A DNA stretch of 64,000 nt from Thermohalobaculum sp039816045 (GTDB lineage Bacteria; Pseudomonadota; Alphaproteobacteria; Rhodobacterales; Rhodobacteraceae), in NCBI GenBank assembly GCA_039816045.1, contig JBCBYB010000022.1:15880-79879 (forward strand). The letters are read 5' to 3'. Of this stretch, positions 56,893 to 64,000 are shown piece by piece. The notes below the pieces were generated by a model, which ran no database searches, was not told the DNA's origin, and saw only the letters and a list, made by a program, of their open reading frames with translations. A program made the position numbers and the translations under genes. Position 1 is the first letter of the stretch; each line of letters starts with the position of its first letter.

Positions 56893-57471
56893 TCACGCGG
56901 CGCGGGGCAGCTTGCCGGACGCTGTCCAGGCCAGAGAGGGGTCGGCCATGAACCCTTCCTTCGGCGTCTTGGTGATGTGGTTTGTGTAGTTGGAGATGGT
57001 TTTGGTCGCAGCGATCGTGATGACCTCCAGCACCTGCGCCTTGGTGAAGCCCGCAGCCAGGAATGCATCCACCGCCGCATCGCCCACGAAGCCGCGCGCC
57101 TCCACAACAGCTGTCGCGAACACCCGCAGCGCCTCAAGCCGCGCATCCGGGATCGCGTGGCCGTCCCTCAGGGCGGCGATGGCGTCCTCCGCAAGCCCCG
57201 CTTGGCGCGCCAGATAGGTATGGCCCGACGTGCAGTACTCACACTCGTTGAAGACATTGATCGCGAGATAGGCGACCTGCTGTTCCGCAGGCGTCAGCGT
57301 GCCCGTGGAGACCAGCCCGAAGAGGGCGTCATAGGCCCGGAGCGCCACTGGGCTCTCGGCGAGCATGCCGTGGAGCTGGGGCACAAAACCCCAGGCCTTC
57401 TCGACGCCGGCCAGCGTCTCTTGCGCGCCTTCGGGCGCCGTGGCGGGGCTGTGAACGGTAAAGTCGGCCAT
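56893..57471 (-). CDS. AhpD/carboxymuconolactone decarboxylase-family protein
   Basis: A 192-residue helical protein with the AhpD-type redox centre E-C77-E-Y-C80-x3-H84 (NECEYCTSGHTYLARQ). The family includes alkylhydroperoxidases and uncharacterised peroxidase-like proteins. Later features are VEARGFVGDAAVDAFLAAGFTKAQVLEVITIAATKTISNYTNH. It is divergent from a LysR regulator with a 118-base gap, the classical layout of a LysR-controlled gene. Confidence 0.9.
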   Translation of the reverse strand: MADFTVHSPATAPEGAQETLAGVEKAWGFVPQLHGMLAESPVALRAYDALFGLVSTGTLTPAEQQVAYLAINVFNECEYCTSGHTYLARQAGLAEDAIAALRDGHAIPDARLEALRVFATAVVEARGFVGDAAVDAFLAAGFTKAQVLEVITIAATKTISNYTNHITKTPKEGFMADPSLAWTASGKLPRAA

Positions 57472-57589
57472 CTGATCTCTCCATCGGTTGGGTTTGGCGG
57501 GGGGCCGCCTGCGATGACGGGGAGATAAGGGCCCCAGTCGTGCAGATTAGCCTCAGTTTTTGCCCGTCACCCATGCTAAGGTCGCATCA

Positions 57590-58495
57590 ATGAACACCGA
57601 AGACTTGGATCTGTTGCGCGAGGTCGCCCGGCGCGGCTCCTTTGCTGCCGCTGCGCGGGTGCTGGGGCTCGATCCGTCCTCGGTAAGCCGGACGATCGCG
57701 GGGCTCGAGCGCGATCTCGGGTTTCGGCTGTTCCAGCGCACCACCCGGCGGCTCAGCCTGACCGAGGCCGGGGATGTCTACCTCGCCCGAGTCGATCCGC
57801 TGATCGATGCCCTCGCAGAGGCCCGGAGCGAGGCCGAGGCCGCGAGCAGTGGTCCACGCGGCACGCTCCGCCTCACCGCCTCGGTCACCTTCGGCCAACG
57901 CCTGCTGCTGCCGCTGTTGCCGGGCTTCCGCGCTGCCTATCCGGATCTGGCACTCGACTGCCTCTTCACCGATGAGACACTTGATCTGGTGGGGGAGCGG
58001 ATCGACCTCGCCATCCGCCTCGCGCCCGCCATAGAGGGAGATCTGATCGCCGCGAAGCTGATGGACACCCGCTACCGGGTGGTGGCGAGCCCGGACTACC
58101 TCGCCGCGGCGCCCCCGATCACCACCCCGGCGGATCTTGGCACCCACCCCTGCCTGCTCTTCGCGCTCCGGAGCTATCGCACTGCCTGGCGGTTTCGCGC
58201 CCCGGACGGCACCGAAGAGCGCGTGGCCATCTCGGGCAATCTCGTGCTTTCACCGGCGGGCAGTCTGCACCAAGCCGCGCTCGCGGGGTTCGGGCCAGCA
58301 CTCCTGCCCGACTGGCTGATCGACGCCGACATGGCAGACGGCCGCCTCACGGACCTCTTCCCGCAACACGAGGTGGCGGCGACCAGCTTCGACACCGCGG
58401 CCTTCCTCGTCTACCCGAGCCGCAGCCACCTGCCGGCCAAGGTGCGCGTGATGGTCGACCATCTGCGCGCCCATCTGCCGAGACCGCGGGGCTAG
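57590..58495 (+). CDS. LysR-family transcriptional regulator
   Basis: A 301-residue regulator. N-terminal helix-turn-helix: LDLLREVARRGSFAAAARVLGLDPSSVSRTIAGLERDLGFRLFQRTTRRLSLTEAG. The effector domain starts GTLRLTASVTFGQRLLLPLLPGF and belongs to the group with LVGERIDLAIRLAP. The ATG at 57590 is used; an upstream TTG would add ten residues. It is divergent from the AhpD-like gene, its probable target, and ends four bases into the convergent ABC gene. Confidence 0.92.
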   Translation: MNTEDLDLLREVARRGSFAAAARVLGLDPSSVSRTIAGLERDLGFRLFQRTTRRLSLTEAGDVYLARVDPLIDALAEARSEAEAASSGPRGTLRLTASVTFGQRLLLPLLPGFRAAYPDLALDCLFTDETLDLVGERIDLAIRLAPAIEGDLIAAKLMDTRYRVVASPDYLAAAPPITTPADLGTHPCLLFALRSYRTAWRFRAPDGTEERVAISGNLVLSPAGSLHQAALAGFGPALLPDWLIDADMADGRLTDLFPQHEVAATSFDTAAFLVYPSRSHLPAKVRVMVDHLRAHLPRPRG

Positions 58496-61400
58496 GCCTT
58501 CTCGGTCTCCGCGCCCTCCTTTGCCGCGTCCGGGAACCGCTGGCGCACATCGTGGAGCCGCTCGGCCACGGTGACGAGATAGCCCGACACGGTCTGGAGC
58601 AGGCTGCACGCCACCGCCGCATCGTTCTCGATGATGGTGCGCAACTCCTCCGCACCGATGCGCAAGCCCTTGATGGGCTGGGTCGCCACCATGTCAAAGG
58701 GCCGCGGCGTGTTGCGGATCACCGAGAGATCGCCGATCAGCCGCCCCGGCTCGACCGCAGTCACGACGCCCGCGGTATCGTCGAGATCGGGCCAGCGCAG
58801 CTCCGCCTCGCCACTCACCAGCAGATAGGCCCCATCCGGCGGATCGTTCTGGCGGAAGATCGCCTGACCCTCGACCGCCGAGAACCACCGGGCCGAGAAC
58901 GCCAGCAGCCGGAGTTGCGAGCGCTTGAGACCAGAGAACAGCGACACCTTCTCGAGCTCCCGCAGTTTCTTCTCGAGCGGGTCGCTCACCCCGTCGGCCG
59001 CGGTCTCCGGCTCGACGTCGCTGTCGGTCACCAACCGGCCGTCCTCGATCTCGAGGAACAGGTCATACTGGTCGGGGCGCGAGATCTTTTCTTCGAGGAA
59101 CACCAGCGTGGTCTCGGGCATTAGCTCCCGAAGGCGGTTGCGGGTGCGGGCGCGCTCCTCTTGACTGTGGCTGGCAAGCGCCCGGTCCAGGACAAGGATA
59201 TCGGGCCGCTTGATGGCCGCGCGGACAAACCCGATGCGCTCATGGGCGACGGGCGGCAGGTTCGAGCCGCCAAGGCCCGTCTCCACGTCGAAGATGGTGG
59301 CCGCGATGGCCTCCTTCAGCCCGGCCTCGATGAGAACCTCCGTGACGAGATCGCGCAGCTTCGCCTCCCCGACCCCGGCGGCAAAGGCAATCTTGCCGTA
59401 GATCGCGTTCTCCAGCACCGTGAGCCCGGCCGTGGGGCGTTCGGGATCGAGCGCATCGAAGGTAGCGCCCACCCGCGCGCGCAACTCTTCGCCGCGTGCC
59501 TTGCGGAGCATCAGGATCTTCTGCTCGAGAACCTCGGGCATGTCGGTGCCCATCTGCTCCGTCGAAATCCGGGCCGGCAGTGCCATGATCAGCGCCCGGT
59601 CCTCGGGCATCAGAGCCGCCGTCCCATCGGCCTGGCGGCACTCCTCGATCTTCATGAGCCGCTCGAACAGCTCGGCCGAGAGCCCGAGTTTCAGGAACAG
59701 CGGGTGGCTTGTCCCGATCTCGCCGAAGGTCGCAGCCAGCCCCTGCAGCACCCCGACGCCGAGGGCCAGCAACTTCTCGTCGAGGCCAAGCTCGTGGATC
59801 GTATCGACGAAGCGGGGATCACTCGCCATATCCTCGGGCGAGATCGGCCGCCGCGGCACCGCATAGAGCAGGTTGGAGCCGACCGCGAGGCCCGGGTTGA
59901 AGCCCTCCGGATCAAAGGGATGGAACGCGCATTCGAGCCCCGCCTCCTCGATCCGGCGCGCGATCTCGGGCCGCAGGGCGACGACGCGTTCGGCGATGCG
60001 CGGCTGGCGCTCCGGATCGAGCAGCGTGTCGAGGCCACGGCGGAACAGGAACATATCGGTTCCCATCGCCTCGACAAGGCTCAGCCACCAGTCCCGCAGT
60101 GCCTGCTCGTCCGCAAAGCCGAGGCGCGTAGGATCGACCCAGCGGGCAGCGACCGGATCCGTGCTGTTGCCGGTGCGTGCGGCCTCCTCCATCGCCGCCA
60201 GGATCTCCGCGTCCTCAGCGCCGTCGACCGGAGCCGTCATGAGAGGCATCTTGATGTTGTCGCCCACGGTGCCGTTGAACATGTAAGGCGCAGGGCGCGC
60301 ATACCCGATGCGCTCGGCGATGGCGGCCTGGTGAATGCTGGCGAGCGGTGTTCCGTCGATCTCGATCCGGCCACTGGAGGGCAAGAGCTCGCGCGTGATC
60401 AGCTCGCCGAGGGCACGGCGTTCGGTGTCGCTCTTGCTCTGGATCGCCACCATCGCCCCTGGTGGAATACGGGCCGAGATCCGCTCCAGCACCGGGGCGC
60501 CGTCCATCTCCACCACGCTGACATCGTCGAGACGGATCTCGCCGTTCAGCCGCGGGATCTCCGCCGGGCGCCCACCGAACAGGGCCTCGTCGATCAAGCC
60601 GTTCGGGCTCATCCGCTCGGTGATGGTGAGATAGCGCAGGCTCATCTCCTGCATCTGGTTGTAGTAGGTGAGCAGCTCCTTCCACGGCCCTGCGATGTCC
60701 TTATAGGCCGCGATGGCGGCGACCAGCGCACCAACCGTGATCTCTCCCTGGATCGCCAGATAGCCGCCCGCCGAATAGAAGAAGAAGGGGGTGAGCTGCG
60801 TGATGAAGTTGTTGAGAAACTTCATGAAAAACTTTTGGCGGTAGATGCGGAACCGGATGTCGAAGAGCCGCCCCAGCCGGTCGGTATAGTCGGCCAGCGT
60901 GTAGGGGATGCCGCCCGCCACGCGCAGCTCGCCCACCGCCGCCGTGGTGTCGCCGATGCGCTCGGCCAGACGCCGCACCTCCGCCACGCGCTGTTTCTGC
61001 AGCACGTTGATCCGGCGTTGCAGCATCGGGATCAGCCAAGCCTGGAGCGGGATCAGCGCAATCGCCGCTAGCCCGAGCCACACGCTCTGCAGGAACAGGA
61101 AGGTCATGATGGTGATCATCTGGCCCGCCTGGAACACCGGCTGAGCGATCGCGTCCCCCATCACGCCGCCAAGAGGCTCGGCTTCGCTCGTGACCATCGC
61201 GATCAGCTCGCCCTGGGAGGTGCGCCGGAAGGTGCGCGTCGGGAACCGCAGGATCCGCCCGATCAGCTGGAACCGAAAGCGGCGCAGCAGACGCTCGGCC
61301 AGCACACCCTTCATGGTGTTGACCTGCATCTTCATCAGCCCCGAACCGATGACCGCCAGCAGGAAACCGCAGCAGAGCACCGCCAGGAACTGGATCTGCG

Positions 61401-61581
61401 AGATCTCGGTGCCGAATAGCGCGACGCGGTCCGTCTCCGCCCCGATGGCGTCGTTCACGATGCGCTTCGGCAGCTCGAGCGTCAGGTAGAGCAGCGGGAA
61501 GGACAGGAGCGTCACGCCCAGCAGGATCAGCTGATCGCGGCGGGAGTGTTTCCAGATGAAGGCAAAGAGGGATCGGTCCAT
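58492..61581 (-). CDS. ABC exporter-like protein with degenerate ATPase motifs and C-terminal cyclic-nucleotide-binding domain
   Basis: A 1029-residue protein. Residues 1-310 are a six-helix exporter-type membrane domain (QGELIAMVTSEAEPLGGVMGDAI; TLADYTDRLGRLFDIRFRIYRQKFFMKFLNN). The nucleotide-binding region begins like an exporter NBD (IRLDDVSVVEMDGAPVLERISARIPPGAMVAI). Its P-loop site reads QSKSDTERRAL with no GxxGxGK, and the Walker B block is ILVLDRALAS with Arg in place of Glu. LSGGQ is replaced by LGGSNLPPVAHER. About 300 extra residues separate the Q-loop-like MFNGTVGDNI from that segment. The last 140 residues are a cNMP-binding fold (GQAIFRQNDPPDGAYLLVSGEAELRW). ATP hydrolysis is doubtful. 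Substrate unknown. Confidence 0.88.
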   Translation of the reverse strand: MDRSLFAFIWKHSRRDQLILLGVTLLSFPLLYLTLELPKRIVNDAIGAETDRVALFGTEISQIQFLAVLCCGFLLAVIGSGLMKMQVNTMKGVLAERLLRRFRFQLIGRILRFPTRTFRRTSQGELIAMVTSEAEPLGGVMGDAIAQPVFQAGQMITIMTFLFLQSVWLGLAAIALIPLQAWLIPMLQRRINVLQKQRVAEVRRLAERIGDTTAAVGELRVAGGIPYTLADYTDRLGRLFDIRFRIYRQKFFMKFLNNFITQLTPFFFYSAGGYLAIQGEITVGALVAAIAAYKDIAGPWKELLTYYNQMQEMSLRYLTITERMSPNGLIDEALFGGRPAEIPRLNGEIRLDDVSVVEMDGAPVLERISARIPPGAMVAIQSKSDTERRALGELITRELLPSSGRIEIDGTPLASIHQAAIAERIGYARPAPYMFNGTVGDNIKMPLMTAPVDGAEDAEILAAMEEAARTGNSTDPVAARWVDPTRLGFADEQALRDWWLSLVEAMGTDMFLFRRGLDTLLDPERQPRIAERVVALRPEIARRIEEAGLECAFHPFDPEGFNPGLAVGSNLLYAVPRRPISPEDMASDPRFVDTIHELGLDEKLLALGVGVLQGLAATFGEIGTSHPLFLKLGLSAELFERLMKIEECRQADGTAALMPEDRALIMALPARISTEQMGTDMPEVLEQKILMLRKARGEELRARVGATFDALDPERPTAGLTVLENAIYGKIAFAAGVGEAKLRDLVTEVLIEAGLKEAIAATIFDVETGLGGSNLPPVAHERIGFVRAAIKRPDILVLDRALASHSQEERARTRNRLRELMPETTLVFLEEKISRPDQYDLFLEIEDGRLVTDSDVEPETAADGVSDPLEKKLRELEKVSLFSGLKRSQLRLLAFSARWFSAVEGQAIFRQNDPPDGAYLLVSGEAELRWPDLDDTAGVVTAVEPGRLIGDLSVIRNTPRPFDMVATQPIKGLRIGAEELRTIIENDAAVACSLLQTVSGYLVTVAERLHDVRQRFPDAAKEGAETEKA

Positions 61582-61699
61582 CGGGGATATGTCCGGGGGA
61601 AAGAAAAAAGGGAGAGGCGCGGCCCGCGCACCTCTCCATTATATGGGACAATTCGCGATCTGCGCGAGGGTTCGCGCGCGCAGACCGGATATGAGGGAC

Positions 61700-61957
61700 T
61701 TAGTTGGCCGGCTTGGTCTCCGTCGCCTTGCCCGAAGCCGGAGCATCCGCGGCGGGGCGGGCGGAGCGCACAGGCGTCCCGGTCATCGCGTCGACCAGCG
61801 CCTCGACGCTGTCCAGCGAGTAGCTCGGCATGCCCTTGCGGGATTCGCCCCACATCTTGTTGAGCTTGTCCATCTGGCTGGCGGCGGGGCTGGCCTCGAC
61901 CGGAGCGGTGGCGAGGAGAAGAGCGGCGGCGGCAAGGCTGAGGGTCAGGCGGGTCAT
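61700..61957 (-). CDS. Small exported protein of unknown function
   Basis: An 85-residue protein with a clear signal peptide (MTRLTLSLAAAALLLATAPVEAS), leaving about 62 residues. The middle is AASQMDKLNKMWGESRKGMPSYSLDSVEALVDAMTG and the tail is Ala/Pro/Lys-rich. GGAGAC stands before the ATG at 61957; the frame continues to 62032 without coding character. It lies 118 bases upstream of the ABC-like gene on the same strand and may be co-transcribed. No family recognised. Confidence 0.65.
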   Translation of the reverse strand: MTRLTLSLAAAALLLATAPVEASPAASQMDKLNKMWGESRKGMPSYSLDSVEALVDAMTGTPVRSARPAADAPASGKATETKPAN

Positions 61958-62092
61958 GGTCGGTCTCCTGTGTCTGGTATGCCGCGGGGGCGGCGCTGGG
62001 TTCCGGATGACCCCCATGTGGGGAGCCCTCACGCGGAGATTACCGCCCGTGAACGCCCGACAGTCTTGCGCAGAACGCCATAATCCCGCGGC

Positions 62093-62377
62093 TCAGTCGG
62101 CCCGTTTGCCCTCCACGCCGTGGCCGCGGCCATCGGTGCGCTGTGACCGGGGGAAGGCGGGTCGGATCGCCTCGGTCGGCTGCACGGCGGACGGTGCGAC
62201 ACTCATCAGAGCACCGGCGCCGTCTGTGAGTGTCCCGGCGACGCAGAGCTGCACGCTCGCGGGGTGCGGGCCGAGCGCCGTGATCCAGAGCGGTGGTGCG
62301 CCGCTGGCGCCTGCAGCAACCGAAGGGCTGGCCAACAGCAGGGTTGCGATCAGGGGGGCGATGCGCGTGCGGAGCAT
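62093..62377 (-). CDS. Small exported protein of unknown function
   Basis: A 94-residue protein with a signal peptide (MLRTRIAPLIATLLLASPSVAAG). The short mature part begins ASGAPPLWITALGPHPASVQLCVAGTLTDGAGA and has no recognised motif. AAGGAGA lies seven bases before the ATG at 62377, supporting the start. It is divergent from the SHMT-like gene across 153 bases. The single Cys and small size give no functional clue. Confidence 0.55.
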   Translation of the reverse strand: MLRTRIAPLIATLLLASPSVAAGASGAPPLWITALGPHPASVQLCVAGTLTDGAGALMSVAPSAVQPTEAIRPAFPRSQRTDGRGHGVEGKRAD

Positions 62378-62530
62378 GGAAAGTCTCCTTCTGTCAAAAT
62401 GGTTGATCTTCGCGGTGAGGTGTTTGTGCCGCCGCGCGCCGATTGGGTTCTCCCGCAACCGCAGTGCCATGCATGCGATCCCTGGACAGCGCTGCGAGCC
62501 GGTGCTCTGCTGCACGAAAGGAGACCCGCC

Positions 62531-63844
62531 ATGACCTTGACCGCCGACCGCCCCTGGATGCCCGAGACCGCCCGAACCCGGATTGCGGGGATCGAGAGCG
62601 CGCTGGCCGGTGCGGCCCCTGGCGCGCTGGCCGACCGGATCGCGGCGCTCACCTCCGAGAACCGCCGCATCCATGAGCGGGAGTGCTTCAACCTCAACCC
62701 CGCGACCAACGTGATGAACCCCAAGGCGGAGGCGCTGTTGGCAGAGGGGCTGGGCGCGCGGCCCTCCCTCGGCCCGCCGGGCGAGAAATACGAGATGGGG
62801 CTCGAGGCGATCGAAGAGATCGAGGTCATCGCGACGCGGCTCGCCCAGTCGGTGTTCGGCGCGCGCTATGCGGAGATCCGCGTGCCGTCGGGCGCGATGG
62901 CCAACCTCTTTGCCTTAATGGCCACCTGCCGTCCGGGGGACCGCATCATCGTGCCGCCGGCCTCGATCGCCGGCCATGTGACCCACCATCAGCCGGGATG
63001 CGCGGGGCTCTATGGGCTGGAGATCCACGAGGCCCCGGTGGATGCGGAGGGCTACACGGTGGACGTCGCGGGCCTCGCAGCACTCGCCGAGGAGGTGCGC
63101 CCCAGGCTCATCACGCTCGGCAGCAGCCTCAACCTCTGGCCCCATCCGGTGGCCGAAGTGCGCGTCATCGCCGACCGCGTGGGGGCGCATCTGCTGATGG
63201 ATGCAGCGCACCAGTGCGGGCTCTTTGCCGGAGGGGTCTGGCCGAACCCGCTGGCCGAGGGCGCCCATCTCATGACGTTCAGCACCTATAAGAGCCTTGG
63301 CGGACCTCCCGGCGGGCTCATCGTGACCAATGACGCGGCCCTGGCCGAGCGGCTGGACGCCATCGCTTTCCCCGGCATGACCGCGAATTTCGATGTGGCA
63401 AAGTCAGCCGCACTCGCCGTGACGCTGCTCGACTGGCAGGCGGAGGGCCAGGCCTATGCCACCCGGATGATGGCGCTGGCGGGCGCTCTCGCCGAGGCGC
63501 TGACGGCCCGCGGCGTGGCGGTGTTCCGCACCGCCCGAGGCGCGACCAGCTCGCACCAGTTTGCGCTTGAGGCGCCGGGCGGAGGACAGGCGCTGGCCCG
63601 GCATCTGCGGGCGGCGGGGGTCCTCGCCTCGGGGATCGGACTGCCGCGCGCTGCGGTCGAAGGGGATATGAACGGCCTCCGCCTCGGCACGCCGGAGCTT
63701 GCCCGCTGGGGTGTGACCGAGGCCGACATCCCCGCCTTGGCCGATCTGATCGCCCGGGCGCTCGCTTCCGACCAACCAGCGGATCTGGCGCCGGAAACCG
63801 CAGCCCTGCGGGCCCGTTTCGACCGGGTGCATTTCGTGGCTTGA
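62531..63844 (+). CDS. SHMT-like / aldolase-type PLP enzyme
   Basis: A 437-residue fold-type I PLP enzyme resembling serine hydroxymethyltransferase. It has LTSENRRIHERECFNLNPATNVMNPKAEALLAEGL, GPPGEKYEMGLEAIEEIEVIATRLAQSVFGARYAEIRVPSGAMANL, LLMDAAHQCGLFAGG (Asp224, His227) and the cofactor Lys254 in FSTYKSLGGPPGG. Differences from housekeeping GlyA (TTHKTLRGPRGG replaced by TYKSLGGPPGG) suggest a paralog with another substrate, such as a beta-hydroxy or alpha-methyl amino acid. AAGGAGA precedes the ATG. An IS630-type element starts immediately downstream. Confidence 0.88.
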   Translation: MTLTADRPWMPETARTRIAGIESALAGAAPGALADRIAALTSENRRIHERECFNLNPATNVMNPKAEALLAEGLGARPSLGPPGEKYEMGLEAIEEIEVIATRLAQSVFGARYAEIRVPSGAMANLFALMATCRPGDRIIVPPASIAGHVTHHQPGCAGLYGLEIHEAPVDAEGYTVDVAGLAALAEEVRPRLITLGSSLNLWPHPVAEVRVIADRVGAHLLMDAAHQCGLFAGGVWPNPLAEGAHLMTFSTYKSLGGPPGGLIVTNDAALAERLDAIAFPGMTANFDVAKSAALAVTLLDWQAEGQAYATRMMALAGALAEALTARGVAVFRTARGATSSHQFALEAPGGGQALARHLRAAGVLASGIGLPRAAVEGDMNGLRLGTPELARWGVTEADIPALADLIARALASDQPADLAPETAALRARFDRVHFVA

Positions 63845-63849
63845 GGGCT

Positions 63850-64000
63850 AGAGCGCGAGCCGAGCTGATTGAATCGAATTGGGATTCCCATCGGGCGCGT
63901 GGTCTGATTCAAACTGTCTACCGGAGGAGGAGGCCGGCGGGCATGTCGAAAGCGCTTTCCGTTGATCTCCGCATCCGTGTTCTTGCTGCCGTTGAGGGGG
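63850..64000 (+). mobile_element. Left end of an IS630-family element (continues beyond window)
   Basis: After the SHMT-like stop comes a likely left end (GAGCTGATTGAATCGAATTG, near 63860-63880). It is followed by a good ribosome site (GGAGGAGG) and an ATG at 63943 opening MSKALSVDLRIRVLAAVEG, the usual beginning of IS630-type OrfA. The right end is outside, so completeness cannot be judged. It is distinct in state from the decayed IS630 copy at 32.9-33.6 kb. Confidence 0.7.
63943..64000 (+). CDS. IS630-family transposase, N-terminal fragment cut by window end
   Basis: Nineteen codons, MSKALSVDLRIRVLAAVEG, open at the window edge. They match the first residues of IS630-type transposase OrfA, before its helix-turn-helix. 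Strong Shine-Dalgarno upstream. Confidence 0.7.
   Translation, partial: MSKALSVDLRIRVLAAVEG

Noticed and set aside
59161..61071. A 636-residue plus-strand frame within the ABC-like gene
   Set aside because: Arg/His/Asp-rich antisense shadow. The minus strand has clear membrane and cNMP-binding domains.
1..64000. tRNA, rRNA, CRISPR arrays, riboswitches, prophage or gene transfer agent genes
   Set aside because: None was recognised on reading both strands. The gap upstream of ribA (8161-8401) was inspected for an FMN riboswitch without success. Covariance-model searches could not be run.

Overview
The window is high-GC DNA with the gene content and signals of an alphaproteobacterium of the Rhodobacterales (a Rhodobacter/Roseobacter-group organism). 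The grounds are an alphaproteobacterial CckA with a CtrA-type TTAA-N7-TTAA site upstream, a recA promoter with GTTC-N7-GTTC type SOS boxes, the order rimP-nusA-ylxR-infB, and an orphan OmpR-type regulator typical of the group. All assignments come from reading the sequence; no database search was run.

Layout. 1-4.0 kb (minus): a MATE exporter (cut by the window edge), a DMT exporter and a cobalt-type nitrile hydratase/thiocyanate hydrolase whose beta subunit is split in two with a cupin gene between the halves; the reading frames overlap by a few bases. 4.1-5.1 kb: two tandem DUF4399 exported proteins. 5.2-8.2 kb (minus): DUF938 methyltransferase, infC (apparently starting at AUA), L,D-transpeptidase, ribA. 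8.4-13.6 kb: response regulator, caspase-like protein, xthA, lolA, a hydrolase-TPR protein. 13.6-20 kb (minus): unknown gene, ftsK, dapC-like aminotransferase, amidase. 19.8-28.3 kb: a ubiquinone-type hydroxylase (plus), rbfA, a VOC protein (plus), an unknown gene, and the infB-ylxR-nusA-rimP translation/transcription operon. 28.7-32.2 kb: cckA and recA.

32.3-34.7 kb is a graveyard of broken insertion sequences (IS110, IS630, IS1182 and IS3 types) between recA and a phosphonate-type ABC transporter (phnC-phnD-phnE plus a TIM-barrel protein, 35.1-38.8 kb). 39.3-53.0 kb is rich in signalling genes: a seven-PAS hybrid kinase, an ECF sigma/anti-sigma/subtilase-lipoprotein operon, a TetR/cupin pair with two palindromic operators, and a CheB-CheR-coiled-coil-PAS fusion flanked by two paralogous proteins of unknown family. 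Perfect TTAA-N7-TTAA sites lie in front of cckA, the seven-PAS kinase and one of the paralogs, and a one-mismatch copy lies in front of the other paralog. This links the locus to the CckA-ChpT-CtrA pathway whose kinase is encoded in the same window.

53.0-64.0 kb: site-2 protease with CBS domains, galE, GMC oxidoreductase, AhpD-like protein with a divergent LysR regulator, a 1029-residue ABC exporter-like protein with degenerate ATPase motifs and a C-terminal cyclic-nucleotide-binding domain, two small exported proteins, an SHMT-like PLP enzyme, and the left end of an apparently intact IS630-type element running off the window. No tRNA, rRNA, CRISPR array or prophage was recognised.
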